NCBI GenBank assembly: GCA_013339895.1
Contig: JABACO010000003.1
Location: 13,219,460 to 13,283,459, forward strand
Length of the DNA: 64,000 nucleotides
Reading direction: 5' to 3'
Source: Ephydatia muelleri
Lineage: Eukaryota; Porifera; Demospongiae; Spongillida; Spongillidae
This document shows positions 11,502 to 22,800 of this stretch, one piece after another. The notes beneath the pieces are model-generated. The model was not told the DNA's origin. It was given only the letters and a program-made list of their open reading frames with translations, and did not search any database. The position numbers and the translations under genes are program-made. Positions within the stretch are counted from its first letter, which is position 1. Each line of letters begins with the position of its first letter.

Positions 11502-12579
11502 ATGATCTTTGTAATTTCGATAACGCTACTGCTGCATTTAGGGGTGGCTTTACGAGGAACTGTCCACGTTCCCTCCGGCAATGCGTCCTCCTTAGAAACC
11601 TACCTGTGCAATGGATCTCTCACGTCTGGAACGACTCTGATATTGGGTAGCGGCACTCATATCATACCCACTGGACCCGCGTGCTACCTCACCGATCTGA
11701 GCAACGTTGCTATCACGACCTCCTCTAATGCCACAGTTCAATGCACCGGCGAGAGAATGTTTCATTTCCGCGGTATGCAGAACTTTACGATCGAGAACGT
11801 CACGTTCACTGAATGCGGCCAGCTCGTGACGATAAGGGTACGCTCTAAAAACGTTGTTGCGTTATCAGTCATCATCTACTTCGAGTATTCGTTGAGTGTG
11901 TCGATGCGTAAAGTGGCGATAACAAGGTTCAAAGGTTTCGCTGTCGTGGGGTACAACCTGAGTAACTTCGTCATGTCAGACGTTAAAATATCCGGATGCG
12001 CTAACAACAACTGCTCAGGAGTCTATTTGGAGTCTGCATTGGATACGGTCACCTTCGAGAGGTGTGAATTTAGCGATTTATTGTTCAAAGCTTCGTACCG
12101 TGACTATTATTTCGGTCCAGCTAGGGATAACCTTATTTAGTCTCCCTGCTCGTGTTCACAACAGCGTCTTCACCAGCAGAGGTTGATACAGGTAGTGCTG
12201 TATCGGCGTATAGCTCCTACGTTGATGTATTGAATAGCACGTTTCCAAGAAATATCGCCTCTTGGGGAGAAGCTATTTTATCATACGATTCTCTTCAAAC
12301 ATTTCGTGTTGCACGTTTCGTGACAATTATGCGTACCAATCAGGAGGCGCCATATACCAAGGCTACGTAATCAAATCAATTTCTGTTTTTAACTGTACAG
12401 AGAGTGTGCCTTTACAAGTGGTCACCATTGATAATTGTTCATTTTATTACAACACGGCTAAGGTGGGCGGTGCCACATTTGCATTCGATCTGAAACCAAA
12501 CGTCCAGGTTACAATAGGGGAATCAGTCATCATCAATAACACTGCGTACTCGGGAGCTGCAATTTATGCGGGTAATCGC
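11502..12579 (+). pseudogene. Beta-helix/multi-TM protein gene, copy A, 5' part
   Basis: Near-identical to the first 360 codons of copy B (19824 onward). It has a signal peptide (MIFVISITLLLHLGVALRG), then the Asn-glycosylation-rich beta-helix region (CNGSLTSGTTLILGSGTHII). The reading frame stays open for 212 codons, stops at 12140, and homology continues in other frames to 12579. There an LTR retrotransposon interrupts it. The remainder resumes at 16947. It is a dead tandem duplicate of copy B, 8.3 kb upstream in the same orientation. Confidence 0.85.
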
Positions 12580-12681
12580 TGTGGAGTGATGAACTATGGA
12601 CACATTATTATGCATATTATGTTGTAATAATGCACGTGATGTACGGTGATTATTAATTAGAGTTTCGACTATCACGCTACA
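12580..12681 (+). repeat. 5' LTR (102 bp)
   Basis: Starts TGTGGAGTGATG and ends ATCACGCTACA. It is identical by eye to the 3' LTR at 16845-16946 and unusually short for the family. Confidence 0.92.
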
Positions 12682-12741
12682 TGGTGGCAGCTTACTGGGA
12701 TTGAAACGTGAACGACTTTCCTTGGAATTGTGCGTGTAAAC

Positions 12742-15315
12742 ATGGCTACATATCAACTACCGGCTGTTGAGTGCTTCGATTTTGGGAAACCGGGAGACTG
12801 GCCTAGTTGGGTTCGCAGATTTGAGCGATTCCGGGAAGCATCGGGTCTGAAAGAAAAGGAAGAAGAAGCGCAAGTTAGTGCTCTAATCTATATGATGGGA
12901 GACAAGGCAGAGGACATTTTACGCTCTTTTGGTCTGAAGGATGAAGACAAAAAGAAGTACAAGGTAGTGCGAGATCGATATGAAGCTTACTTTGTCAAGA
13001 AGCGGAATGTCATTTACGAGCGCGCCAAGTTTAACTTACGGAAACAGGAGGATGGAGAACCTGTGGATGACTTTGTCACATCTTTGTATTCCTTGGCCCA
13101 GTATTGCAACTTTGGAGACCTTCATGATGAAATGATCAGAGATCGACTGGTGGTAGGTCTTAGGGATGCAAACCTTTCTGAAAAGTTGCAGCTGGATTCA
13201 GAGCTTACTCTGGAGAAGGCCATTGCCATGGCACGCCAGTCTGAAAGTGTAAAGCTACAGCAAGCTACAGTAAGGGGAGAACAGAAGATTGTCAATGTGG
13301 AGTTGGAAGCTGTATCAGTCAAACAACGTTTATCAAAACTGCAAACTCAAAGTGGGGGAACTGAGTCTCCATCTGGTAAGAAGTGTTTTAGGTGTGGGCG
13401 ATTTCCACCCCATGCCTTCCACCAATGCCCAGCTAGAAATATCATTTGCCATCGCTGTGGTAAACGGGGGCATTTTCAATCTCACTGTCAAACTCCTTCT
13501 ACAGATATTAGTACAGTTAGTAAGCAGAGTGGCACTGGTTTTGTTGGTATTTTAGATGCTGGGGGGGAAAGACCCTGGTTTGTCACTCTTCAGCTTCAAG
13601 GCATAAGTGTGCGCTTCAAAATAGACACAGGGGCAGATGTTACAGTTATTCCAGAGTCAGTGTTTAAGAGAATAAGGAATGCAAATCTGATGCATAGTGA
13701 TAGGATACTGTGTGGTCCTGCCAAAAATGCTCTTCATGTTATTGGGCAGTTTAATGCTACATTGAAGCACCGTGGTGGGGTTACTAGTGAGGAAGTGTAT
13801 GTAGTACGAGGCTTGCAAACACCTTTAATTGGACTTCCAGCAATTAAAGCTTTGGGATTGGTTGTACGAGTGTGTGCTACTGAATCAGGGGACTATGCCA
13901 CAAGAATACTCAATAGCTATCCTGATTTGTTTACTGGCCTTGGTACTCTGGGTGAAGAGTACAAGATATGTCTAAGGCCACATGCACAACCTTTTGCACT
14001 TTATACTCCACGGAGAGTTGCCCTCCCACTCATGAATGCTGTGAAAGAAGAGTTAGAGAGAATGGTAGAGTTGGGAGTGATTAGGCCAGTACAAGAAGCG
14101 ACAGAGTGGTGTGCAGGCATGGTTGTGGTTCCCAAAGCGGATGGCAAGATACGTATATGTGTGGACTTCACTAAACTGAATGAAAGTGTATGTAGAGAGC
14201 TACACATGTTGCCTTGTGTGGAGCAAATATTAGCGCAGCTTAGTGGAGCGAAGGTGTTTTCTAAATTGGATGCAAACTCTGGCTTTTGGCAAATCAAGTT
14301 GTCAGAGTCATCGTCTCCACTTACAACTTTCATAACTCCATTTGGGAGATTTTGCTTTCAAAGACTTCCATTTGGGATCACTTCTGCACCAGAGATATTC
14401 CAGAAGCGAATGTCTGAAATTCTTCTAGGTCTTGATGGAGTTGTGTGTATGATGGACGATGTCTTGATTTTTGGGCCAAACCAAGAAATCCATGACATGA
14501 GACTAAAAGCTGTGTTGCAGAGGGTCAAGTCTGCTGGGGTTACACTAAATAGAGACAAATGTGTATTCTCTCAGAGCAGTGTGAAATTCCTGGGACAAAT
14601 TGTAGATGCACAAGGTGTGAGGCCGGATCCAAATAAAGTGACTGCCATCAGAGGGATGGCTGCACCGATGAACACAACAGAACTTAGACGATATCTTGGG
14701 ATGATTAATCAACTTAGTAAATTCACTCCTAATATAGCGGAGCTCACCAAGCCACTTCGAGAGTTGCTGAGTAAAAAGAACGAGTGGACATGGAATGAAA
14801 TCCATCAGAAAGCATTCTCTAAGCTGAAGGACGAAGTCAGTACACAACCTGTTTTAGCTTTGTACTCTCCCAAGTTAGATACTATTGTGTCGGCGGATGC
14901 CTCTTCATATGGCATTGGTGCTGTGCTGCTCCAGAGACAGCTTGATGGATCTGTAAAACCAGTCTCATATGCCTCTAGATCCTTAACTCCAACTGAACAG
15001 AAGTACGCTCAGATTGAGAAGGAGGCTTTGGGTGTGACATGGGCCTGTGAGCGCTTCAGGGATTTTCTTACAGGACTTCAATTTCAAATCGAGACGGACC
15101 ATAAACCTCTTGTACCACTCCTGGGGTCGAAGAACCTTGAGGATTTGCCATTAAGGGTTCAGCGTTTTCGACTAAGATTGATGAGATTTAAGTACACAAT
15201 TTCACATATACCAGGAAAAGAGTTGGTCATTGCCGATACATTGTCACGAGCTCCAAGTAATGAAGTATATCAGGAAGAGAAAGAGTTTAGAGCAGAAATT
15301 CAAGCTTATGTTTGA
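12742..15315 (+). CDS. Retrotransposon Gag-protease-RT-RNase H frame
   Basis: The first long frame of the Ty3/gypsy element. It carries a gag capsid-type region (VDDFVTSLYSLAQYC), zinc knuckles CFRCGRFPPHAFHQC and CHRCGKRGHFQSHC, the aspartic protease motif FKIDTGADVTVIP, RT with the active site as MMDD, and RNase H starting VSADASSYGIGAVLL. It overlaps the next frame by 86 bases. Confidence 0.9.
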   Translation: MATYQLPAVECFDFGKPGDWPSWVRRFERFREASGLKEKEEEAQVSALIYMMGDKAEDILRSFGLKDEDKKKYKVVRDRYEAYFVKKRNVIYERAKFNLRKQEDGEPVDDFVTSLYSLAQYCNFGDLHDEMIRDRLVVGLRDANLSEKLQLDSELTLEKAIAMARQSESVKLQQATVRGEQKIVNVELEAVSVKQRLSKLQTQSGGTESPSGKKCFRCGRFPPHAFHQCPARNIICHRCGKRGHFQSHCQTPSTDISTVSKQSGTGFVGILDAGGERPWFVTLQLQGISVRFKIDTGADVTVIPESVFKRIRNANLMHSDRILCGPAKNALHVIGQFNATLKHRGGVTSEEVYVVRGLQTPLIGLPAIKALGLVVRVCATESGDYATRILNSYPDLFTGLGTLGEEYKICLRPHAQPFALYTPRRVALPLMNAVKEELERMVELGVIRPVQEATEWCAGMVVVPKADGKIRICVDFTKLNESVCRELHMLPCVEQILAQLSGAKVFSKLDANSGFWQIKLSESSSPLTTFITPFGRFCFQRLPFGITSAPEIFQKRMSEILLGLDGVVCMMDDVLIFGPNQEIHDMRLKAVLQRVKSAGVTLNRDKCVFSQSSVKFLGQIVDAQGVRPDPNKVTAIRGMAAPMNTTELRRYLGMINQLSKFTPNIAELTKPLRELLSKKNEWTWNEIHQKAFSKLKDEVSTQPVLALYSPKLDTIVSADASSYGIGAVLLQRQLDGSVKPVSYASRSLTPTEQKYAQIEKEALGVTWACERFRDFLTGLQFQIETDHKPLVPLLGSKNLEDLPLRVQRFRLRLMRFKYTISHIPGKELVIADTLSRAPSNEVYQEEKEFRAEIQAYV

Positions 15316-16834
15316 CTTGGTAGTTAGGAATATACCCACTTCTGAACCAAAGATGCTGGAAATAAAACAAGCACAGCAGAAGGATGAAATATGTCAAAAG
15401 GTCATTCAATACTGCCAAGAAGGTTGGCCTGATAAGAGTCTTGTGAAGGGTGAATGGAAGCAATTTTTCCACGTCGCATCAGAACTTTCCGTTGAAGATG
15501 GCTTGTTGTTGAGAGGGAATCGGATAGTGATACCGATGGCTCTACGTGCACCAGTTTTGAATAGATTGCATGAGGGACACTTGGGAATCAACAAATGCAG
15601 GGATCGTGCAAGGGAATCAGTGTGGTGGCCTGGTCTAAACAGGGAATTGGAAGTAAAGATTAGTATGTGTACCAAGTGTATCAAATCACATTCTCAGAAG
15701 CCAGAACCTTTGATGATGTCAAAGCTACCTGACTTGCCTTGGCAGAAAGTTGCAACTGACCTGTTCAGTTGGAAAGGTTCACAATATCTTCTCATCATTG
15801 ATTATTTTTCTCGATATGTGGAGCTCTCCAAACTTTCTGCAACTACATCTCAGGATGTAATCAACCACATGAAATCTATTTTTGCAAGGCATGGAATTCC
15901 AAATGAAGTGGTCTCGGACAATGGTCCTCAGTTTTCATCAAATGTATTTCACTCTTTTGCTGGTGAATATGGATTTGTTCACACCACCAGCAGCCCTAGG
16001 TACCCTCAAGGAAATGGTGAAGCCGAATGGGCGGTGAGAACCATTAAAAATATCCTTGACAAAGCAAAAGACCCATACCTTGGTCTTCTTGCATATCGTT
16101 CCACTCCACTCCGTAATGGGTACAGTCCATCTGAACTTTTGATGAATAGGAGATTGAGGACCACAGTTCCTACTTTGGGGTATAATTTGCATCCATCAGT
16201 ACCTAACTATGCACAGCTCAGAGCAATGGAGCAAAAAGATAAACAGAAACAGAAGACTGATTTTGATAGACGTCATGCCAGTCGATCTCTTCAACAATTG
16301 ATGCCAGGTGATCAAGTGTGGATTGATGACCAAAATTTGAGAGGATCTGTAGTAAAGGAATACTCCCCAAGATCTTATTTGGTTGACACTGAAAGGGGTA
16401 TACTGCGGAGGAACAGACGACAGCTGAAATTTCTCCCGGGGGTAAAGGATCATAGCCATTCAGCCATAGTACACAATGGTGGAGGTGTGAGCAGTACTGA
16501 TCCAGTGCCCCATAATGTTGTCATCCTCCGAGATGAGGAAGAAACACCGAGGGAGCAGCAGGAAGCAGCAGTAGACCCACAAGAACAGGAAAGAACATTA
16601 CAAGTGCCGGAAGAATCAGTTGAATCACATGAACAAGAAGAAGCGGTTGGACAACAAGAACTAGAGGGAGTAGTTGAACCACAAGTGCAAGAGCATGAAT
16701 CAGAAGGGCAATATGAGGCTCCAAATAACAATAATCCCAATGCATCTGGTTCTCATAAGCAACAGGAATTAGTTCAACCAAGACCAGTCATTACAAGGAG
16801 TGGTCGTGTATCTAAACCACCAAATAGGCTCTAG
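15230..16834 (+). CDS. Retrotransposon integrase frame
   Basis: The second long frame of the element. It has an HHCC zinc-binding region (HEGHLGI...CTKCIKSH), then the DDE integrase core with DLFSWKGSQYLLIIDYFSRY and VSDNGPQF. A Glu/Gln-rich tail ends shortly before the purine tract and 3' LTR. The true translation start is unclear because the family makes it as part of a polyprotein. Confidence 0.85.
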   Translation: MPIHCHELQVMKYIRKRKSLEQKFKLMFDLVVRNIPTSEPKMLEIKQAQQKDEICQKVIQYCQEGWPDKSLVKGEWKQFFHVASELSVEDGLLLRGNRIVIPMALRAPVLNRLHEGHLGINKCRDRARESVWWPGLNRELEVKISMCTKCIKSHSQKPEPLMMSKLPDLPWQKVATDLFSWKGSQYLLIIDYFSRYVELSKLSATTSQDVINHMKSIFARHGIPNEVVSDNGPQFSSNVFHSFAGEYGFVHTTSSPRYPQGNGEAEWAVRTIKNILDKAKDPYLGLLAYRSTPLRNGYSPSELLMNRRLRTTVPTLGYNLHPSVPNYAQLRAMEQKDKQKQKTDFDRRHASRSLQQLMPGDQVWIDDQNLRGSVVKEYSPRSYLVDTERGILRRNRRQLKFLPGVKDHSHSAIVHNGGGVSSTDPVPHNVVILRDEEETPREQQEAAVDPQEQERTLQVPEESVESHEQEEAVGQQELEGVVEPQVQEHESEGQYEAPNNNNPNASGSHKQQELVQPRPVITRSGRVSKPPNRL

Positions 16835-16844
16835 AAAAGGGAGA

Positions 16845-16946
16845 TGTGGAGTGATGAACTATGGACACATTATTATGCATATTATGTTGTAATAATGCAC
16901 GTGATGTACGGTGATTATTAATTAGAGTTTCGACTATCACGCTACA
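16845..16946 (+). repeat. 3' LTR (102 bp)
   Basis: Identical to the 5' LTR. It is followed by the ATCGC target duplication and the resumed beta-helix pseudogene. Confidence 0.92.
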
Positions 16947-18905
16947 ATCGCTACAAACCAGATCACAACGAAAAACGTTAACCATGCAGAAGTTCTGAGA
17001 TAACATTTTTCTGTTGTGATGGAAGACGTCTCCGTAATTAACAACGACCGCAGCTCCACCTGTAGCGCTTGGGGCAGTGCCGTCTATTTAAACGAAGTCG
17101 ACTATTTACACATCTCTGGTCTGTCAAACTCAGGAAGTTACTTTGTCGGCACCCTATAGACACGAATGTACATCTCCAAGAAAATGTGTCATTCCGACAT
17201 ACTTCTGAGATCAAAGGACCAATTATATTTTCATGAGAATTGGTTTACTGGTACTGAACACCGCAACCACGTTTGGAGGTGTAGTAATCAGTAGTATACA
17301 TACAGAGAGACAGAAATATTAAAATACAGTTTCAGATGTGGATTCATGTGCAATACACTTTATTGCCATAAACTACAACGTTAACATAAGCTTCTCAAGC
17401 AACCATGCAAATCAGTCTGGGCACTCTGTGTGCGCCACGATCATTTATGGATGCGAGTTGGTCAATGGTCGTAGAGTACCACAGGATGAGACTTACGGCA
17501 AACATTTAACAATCCTCCCAGCACCAGGGGATATATAGCAATCAAACCCAAATAATGTCATTTCCTGTGAAAGTGCTCATATGCAGCTGGGAGGGGGATT
17601 CCTACTTGAACGGCACATATCATGTTGTGATGTGAATTTAGGAACAGTAAACAAAACTGATACCATTGGTTGGATTGGATTGTTTCCGAAAAATGGAGCA
17701 GAAGCTGTGGCAACAGCATGTCCATTAGACTCGATTCTAATGATAGAGTAATAAATCTTCAGAGTCCTAATAGGATATGCAATGGAGGTCGTGAAGGAGT
17801 TCTTTGAAGTCGCTGCCCAGCTGGCCAGAACATGGTGTTTGGGTCACTTGTGCTCTGATGTCTCATTACCCTTGGCATACATGCTGCAATGGGCGTGGTT
17901 CTTATAGTGGTGATGTTTGTTCTCAACTTAACAGTGATTCAGGGGACCATCTATGGCCTCATATTTTATGCCAAATTGGTGGTCAACAGCACAGTTTTTT
18001 TTGAAGGATTAAACTTATAGTTTGTGACGGATACTATCCTATCCTATCCAATATACAGCCTATACGTCTAACGCGTAGTACTGTGCCGCAGAGCAAGGAT
18101 CGGCAATTCTCCAACACCAAGATATTTTTTTCCAAATGTACCCGCATTATATACTGACTCACACAAAGACACAATACAACAATACACTCAATAGTCAGGC
18201 CAGCGGCCCCCGAAAGGTGGCGCAGCCCCGGCGCCCGCCCAATAGTCCACAATAGAGCCAGTACGGACGTAAACGGGTACCCAGACCCTCACATAGTTCC
18301 TCCAATCTGATCAAGCCGATGAATGATGCTTACAATGCGCCTTACAATGGGGCACAGGAGCTGGCTGGGCTGCTATTCATTTTTTGCTTGTTCCCTCTCC
18401 AATCCTGGGGTCAAATAATCTATCTCTCCTGCTGTTTATTAACATCTAAACGCTATCAGTCTTTGCCCTTATTCATATCAGACTAGACCATTTGGACAAA
18501 CAATACTGATAAAAAGTATAAAGCAATGCTGCACTTGAATATTGCATACAACTGGTTAGGTCTCTTTACATTAGTAACTACGCTCTTCTTGCTTTCACTG
18601 TGTCGTACCTTCTGTCAAGCTGCACAACTTCGGATAGCGGTATAGCTGTGTTTGTGAGGGCTGGTCGGTATAGCTGTGTTTGTATTTTTTGCTACAATAG
18701 TTTCCCACACAATTGTTTCATGCCTTAAGTTGTTCAATGCTTTTGACCTTGCAAAGAATTTGATACAGTCACATTTGTATCGTTTTCCAAATACCATCAA
18801 ACTCAACAGTTCAAATATTTCCCCAGGATGAAAATAGAAAGTCACTCACCACTTCTGTTGTGAATCTTTACGAGAGGCTCTTTTGGAGAATGGAATAGAT
18901 TGACA
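16947..18905 (+). pseudogene. Beta-helix/multi-TM protein gene, copy A, 3' part
   Basis: This continues copy A after the retrotransposon. 16947-17630 matches copy B 20905-21605. About 380 bp of copy B (the Cys-rich join) are then missing, and 17630-18020 matches 21984-22395. About 280 bp of unrelated DNA replace the middle membrane segments, and 18304-18905 matches the C-terminal end of copy B. Many stops and frame changes confirm it is not coding. Confidence 0.85.
18022..18303. other. Unidentified insertion replacing part of copy A
   Basis: About 280 bp have no counterpart in copy B and sit where its third to sixth membrane segments should be. The segment is GC-rich near 18200-18245. I recognise no tRNA-derived boxes or terminal repeats, so it could be a SINE-like insertion or filler at a deletion junction. 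Confidence 0.45.
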
Positions 18906-19823
18906 TTAATGCAATGTCTCTTCCAGCTAGTGCCCGTTCAAATTTGTGTTGTATTCCACCTAACTGGCTTAGATATTCAGTGTGACAATTTTCTGTTAAA
19001 ACAGAAACTTTGAGTTACGTTGTCTTAAAATGTTTTTCTCTACATTCTATTTCTAAAGAAATGCAGACACCAGCACTAATGGTGTTCAGCCAGTAATCTG
19101 AGCACTGATTAATAAATGTATAATTCATTAGTTATGACTGGATAGAAAGCAACTGTACAGGGTGTCCCCAATCAAGGAAAATTCACCAGAAGTATTTTTA
19201 TGAATGTGTATTGGTGGTTAAGTTAACTGGTTCAAATAGGAAAAATATTAAACACCTACGTGCGTTGGATGTAAGCATAGCCCCGTAAGCATTAGTTGTA
19301 TTCACCTTTGGATTCGTTCATAGCTGTTGTTTTGTTTTTGTATTCATGCTGAAATATCCGCACGCGTTAATTAAGCATAAATAATTATTTTAAATGTACC
19401 ACATAGTCATAAATGCTATTGGATGAATAATAAGTAGAGCTCTAGTATAGAGCTAGAAGCGGTGATGTAATCCATCCGCAGCTGCGAAAGTTGGGTCTGG
19501 GTACAAGACTAGGTTATTGTGCTGAAGTGCCACTCACCCCTTTGCAAGTGGCTGGCTGTTCATTCACGTCACACACGGACACATCTACGTGCGTTGGATG
19601 TAAACATAGCCACGTAAGCATTCTGGTGAAGTGGAGTGGGTGGAGTGGGTATAGTACCAGCACACATCCAATTAATGCATACTGTAGTAGCGTAACCGTT
19701 CGAGGTTTGTGGTTAAACCATATAGGGTCTACCTTTGCACTCACATGCTGCAGCTTGCTGCGATGAATATCGTTTGACTAGAATTTTTAACCCTAAGTTT
19801 GTGTTAATGTAATCATCGTCGAT
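18906..19823. other. Spacer between copies A and B
   Basis: No gene. It contains a roughly 42-bp direct repeat (TACGTGCGTTGGATGTAA core) at about 19255-19296 and 19583-19624. The last 60 bases include the GATGAATATCGTTT block shared with the upstream flank of copy A. Confidence 0.55.
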
Positions 19824-22800
19824 ATGTTCCTAGTGATCGCGATAGCACTACTACTTCGTTTAGGCGTGGTTTTAGGAGAAACTGTCTACATCCCTGCAGG
19901 CAATGCGTCCTTCTTAGGAACCTACCTGTGCAATGGATCTCTCACGTCTGGAACGACTCTGATATTGGGTAGCGGCACTCATATCATATCCACTGGACCC
20001 GCGTGCTACCTCACCGATCTGAGCAACGTTGCTATCACGACCTTCTCCAATGCCACAGTTCAATGCACCGGCGAGAGAATGTTTCATTTCCGCGGTATGC
20101 AGAACTTTACGATCGAGAACGTCACGTTCACTGAATGCGGTCAGCTCGTGACGATAAGGGTACGCTCTAAAAACGTTGTTGCGTCTTCAGTTGTCATCTA
20201 CTTCGAGTATTCGTTGAGTGTGTCGATGCGTAAAGTGGCGATAACAAGGTTCAAAGGTTTCGCTGTCGTGGGATACAACCTGAGTAACTTCGTCATGTCA
20301 GACGTTAAAATATCGGGATGCTCTAACAACAACTGCTCAGGAGTCTATTTGGAGTCTGCATTGGATACGGTCACCTTCGAGAGGTGTGAGTTTAGTAACT
20401 TATTGTTCGATACTTCGTACAGTGATGATTATGCGATGGATTATTTCGGTCCTGGGATAACCGTGTTCGGTCTTCATGCTCGTGTTCACAACAGCGTCTT
20501 CACCAGCAACCAAGGAGGAAGTGCTGTATCAGCGTATAGCTCGTACGTTGATGTTTTGAATAGCACTTTTACAAGAAATATCGCCTCTTGGGGAGGAGCT
20601 ATTTCGTCGTACAAATCTTTTAATTTAAATATTTCAAACTGCACTTTTCGTGGCAATTATGCTAAGCAAATAGGAGGTGCTGTATACCAAGGGCCAGTGA
20701 GTAGTCCATTTTCGAGTTCCAACTGTAGCAAAAGCGTCCTTTTGGAATCTGTCACCATTGATAGCAGTTCATTTTACAACAACAAGGCTACTGTTGGCGG
20801 TGCCATATTTGCATTCGATCTGCAATCAAACGTCCAGGTTACAATAAGGGAATCAGTCATCATCAATAACACTGCGTGCTTGGGAGCTGCTATCTATGCT
20901 GGTAATCGCTACAAACCAGATTCCGGGCTCACATTTTCTGTTGTGATGGAAGACGTCTCCGTAATTAACAACGACCGCAGCTCCACCTGTAGCGCTTGGG
21001 GCAGTGCCGTCTATTTAAACGAAGTTGACTATTTACACATCTCTGGTCTGTCAAGCTCAGGAAGTGACTTTGTAGGCAATTCGCCTGATGGGGCCATTCA
21101 AGCCATAGGCACGAATGTACATATCCAAGGAAATGTGTCATTCAGACATAATTCTGGGATCAAAGGAGGAGCATTGTACCTGACAAGCAATGCCCAATTA
21201 TATTTCTATGAGAATTGCAAAGTCGAGTTTGCTGGTAACACTGCAACCACGTTTGGAGGTGCAGTATACATACAGGGAGACAGAAATATTAATATAGCTT
21301 CATCAACAGTTTCAGTTCTGGTTTCATGCGCAATACACTTTATCGCCAATAACTACAATGTTAATGTCAGCTTTTCTAGCAACCATGCAGACCAGTCTGG
21401 GCACTCTGTTTATGCCACAAACATTTATGAGTGCCAGTTAGACGATGGTCGTAGTGTACGCCAGACTAGCACCTATGAAGTGTACGAAAAATATTTCACT
21501 ATCCTCCCATCACCAGGGGATAGCAATCAAACCCAAATAATGTCATTTCCTGTGAAAGTGCTAATTTGCAGCTGTGAGGGGGATTCCTACTTGAACGGCA
21601 CATATCATATCACTGCATGGCCTGGAGCAACCGTCCAGTGTTATGCCACTACCGTAGATTTCGTTAATCATACATCACCCAGTGTAGTCTATACGACTGT
21701 TCAAGCTCTGAACAGCTTTGCTTATCCCTACACACAGCTTGGTCCACAGCAGAGGGTCCAGTGGTCTGAACAGGAGTGCACGTCGCTGGAATATCAAATA
21801 TATGGATTGGAGAACACTACAGTAAATTTCTTTCTGTCTACTGATGAAGGGGACACCTCTCTAAAATCTTTAAATATTACTGTAATGCTTGGGCCTTGTG
21901 GACCTGGGTTTATGCTGTCAAATGACTCCAGAGGTTTACGAACATGTACATGTTCACGTTTTCTTGCATCGTTTGGAGTTAACTGTGATGTGAATTTGGG
22001 AACAGTAAACAAAACTGATACCACTGGTTGGATTGGATTGCTTCAAAATGGAGCAGAAGCTTTGGCAACAACATGTCCATTAGACTACTGCAATTCTAAT
22101 GATAGAGCAATAAATCTCCAGAGTCCTAATAGTATATGTAATGGAGGTCGTGAAGGGGTTCTTTGCGGTCGCTGCCCAGCTGGTCAAAGTGTGGTCTTTG
22201 GGACTATCGAGTGTCACTTGTGCTCTGATCTCTGGCTTATCACCCTTGGCATGTATGCTGTAATGGGAGTGATTCTGATAGTGGTTTTGTTTGTTCTCAA
22301 CCTGACAGTAAGTCAAGGGACCATATATGGCCTCATTTTTTATGCCAACATTATTGTAGTCAACAGCACAATTTTCTTCGGAGGATTGAACTTAAAGTTC
22401 CTCCAAGTCATCATATCATTCATTGTTTTGGATCTTGGATTCCCACTCTGTTTTTACAATGGCATGGATGATGCAACAAAAATGGGCCTTCAATTTCTAT
22501 TTCCATCATACCTCCTTGTTCTAATTTTTGTCTTTATAGTGGTCTGTCGCTATTGTGTAAGCTCAAGACCTCAAGTTTCATCAACAAAATTTATATATTT
22601 ACTTGGAAGAGTCAGGGAATTAACTCTACAGAGGGCTGTAAACGTATTAGCCACCCTGGTATATTTGTCATACTTCAAACTAGTGCGCGCGGTCATTGAC
22701 ATCCTTTCATACACTACAATAAATGTCCAGAATGGTGCTTCAGTCCAAGTGTGGTTCTATGACGGGAATATCCAGTACCTCCACGGAGTGCATGCTATTC

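Larger units (their letters stand above)
12580..16946 (+). mobile_element. Ty3/gypsy LTR retrotransposon, young, looks whole
   Basis: A 4367-bp element lies between identical 102-bp LTRs (12580-12681, 16845-16946; TG...CA) with a perfect 5-bp target duplication ATCGC (12575-12579 and 16947-16951). A primer-binding-like sequence (TGGTGGCAGC) follows the 5' LTR, and a purine tract (GAAAAGGGAGA) precedes the 3' LTR. Order of parts: gag, two CCHC knuckles (about 13384-13491), protease DTGAD (13624), reverse transcriptase (about 14030-14600), RNase H (about 14880-15240), integrase (about 15560-16300). The RT-RNaseH-INT order makes it Ty3/gypsy, perhaps Mag-like. Coding is in two long overlapping frames, so it is whole or has at most about one break. 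Identical LTRs suggest a recent insertion. Confidence 0.92.
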
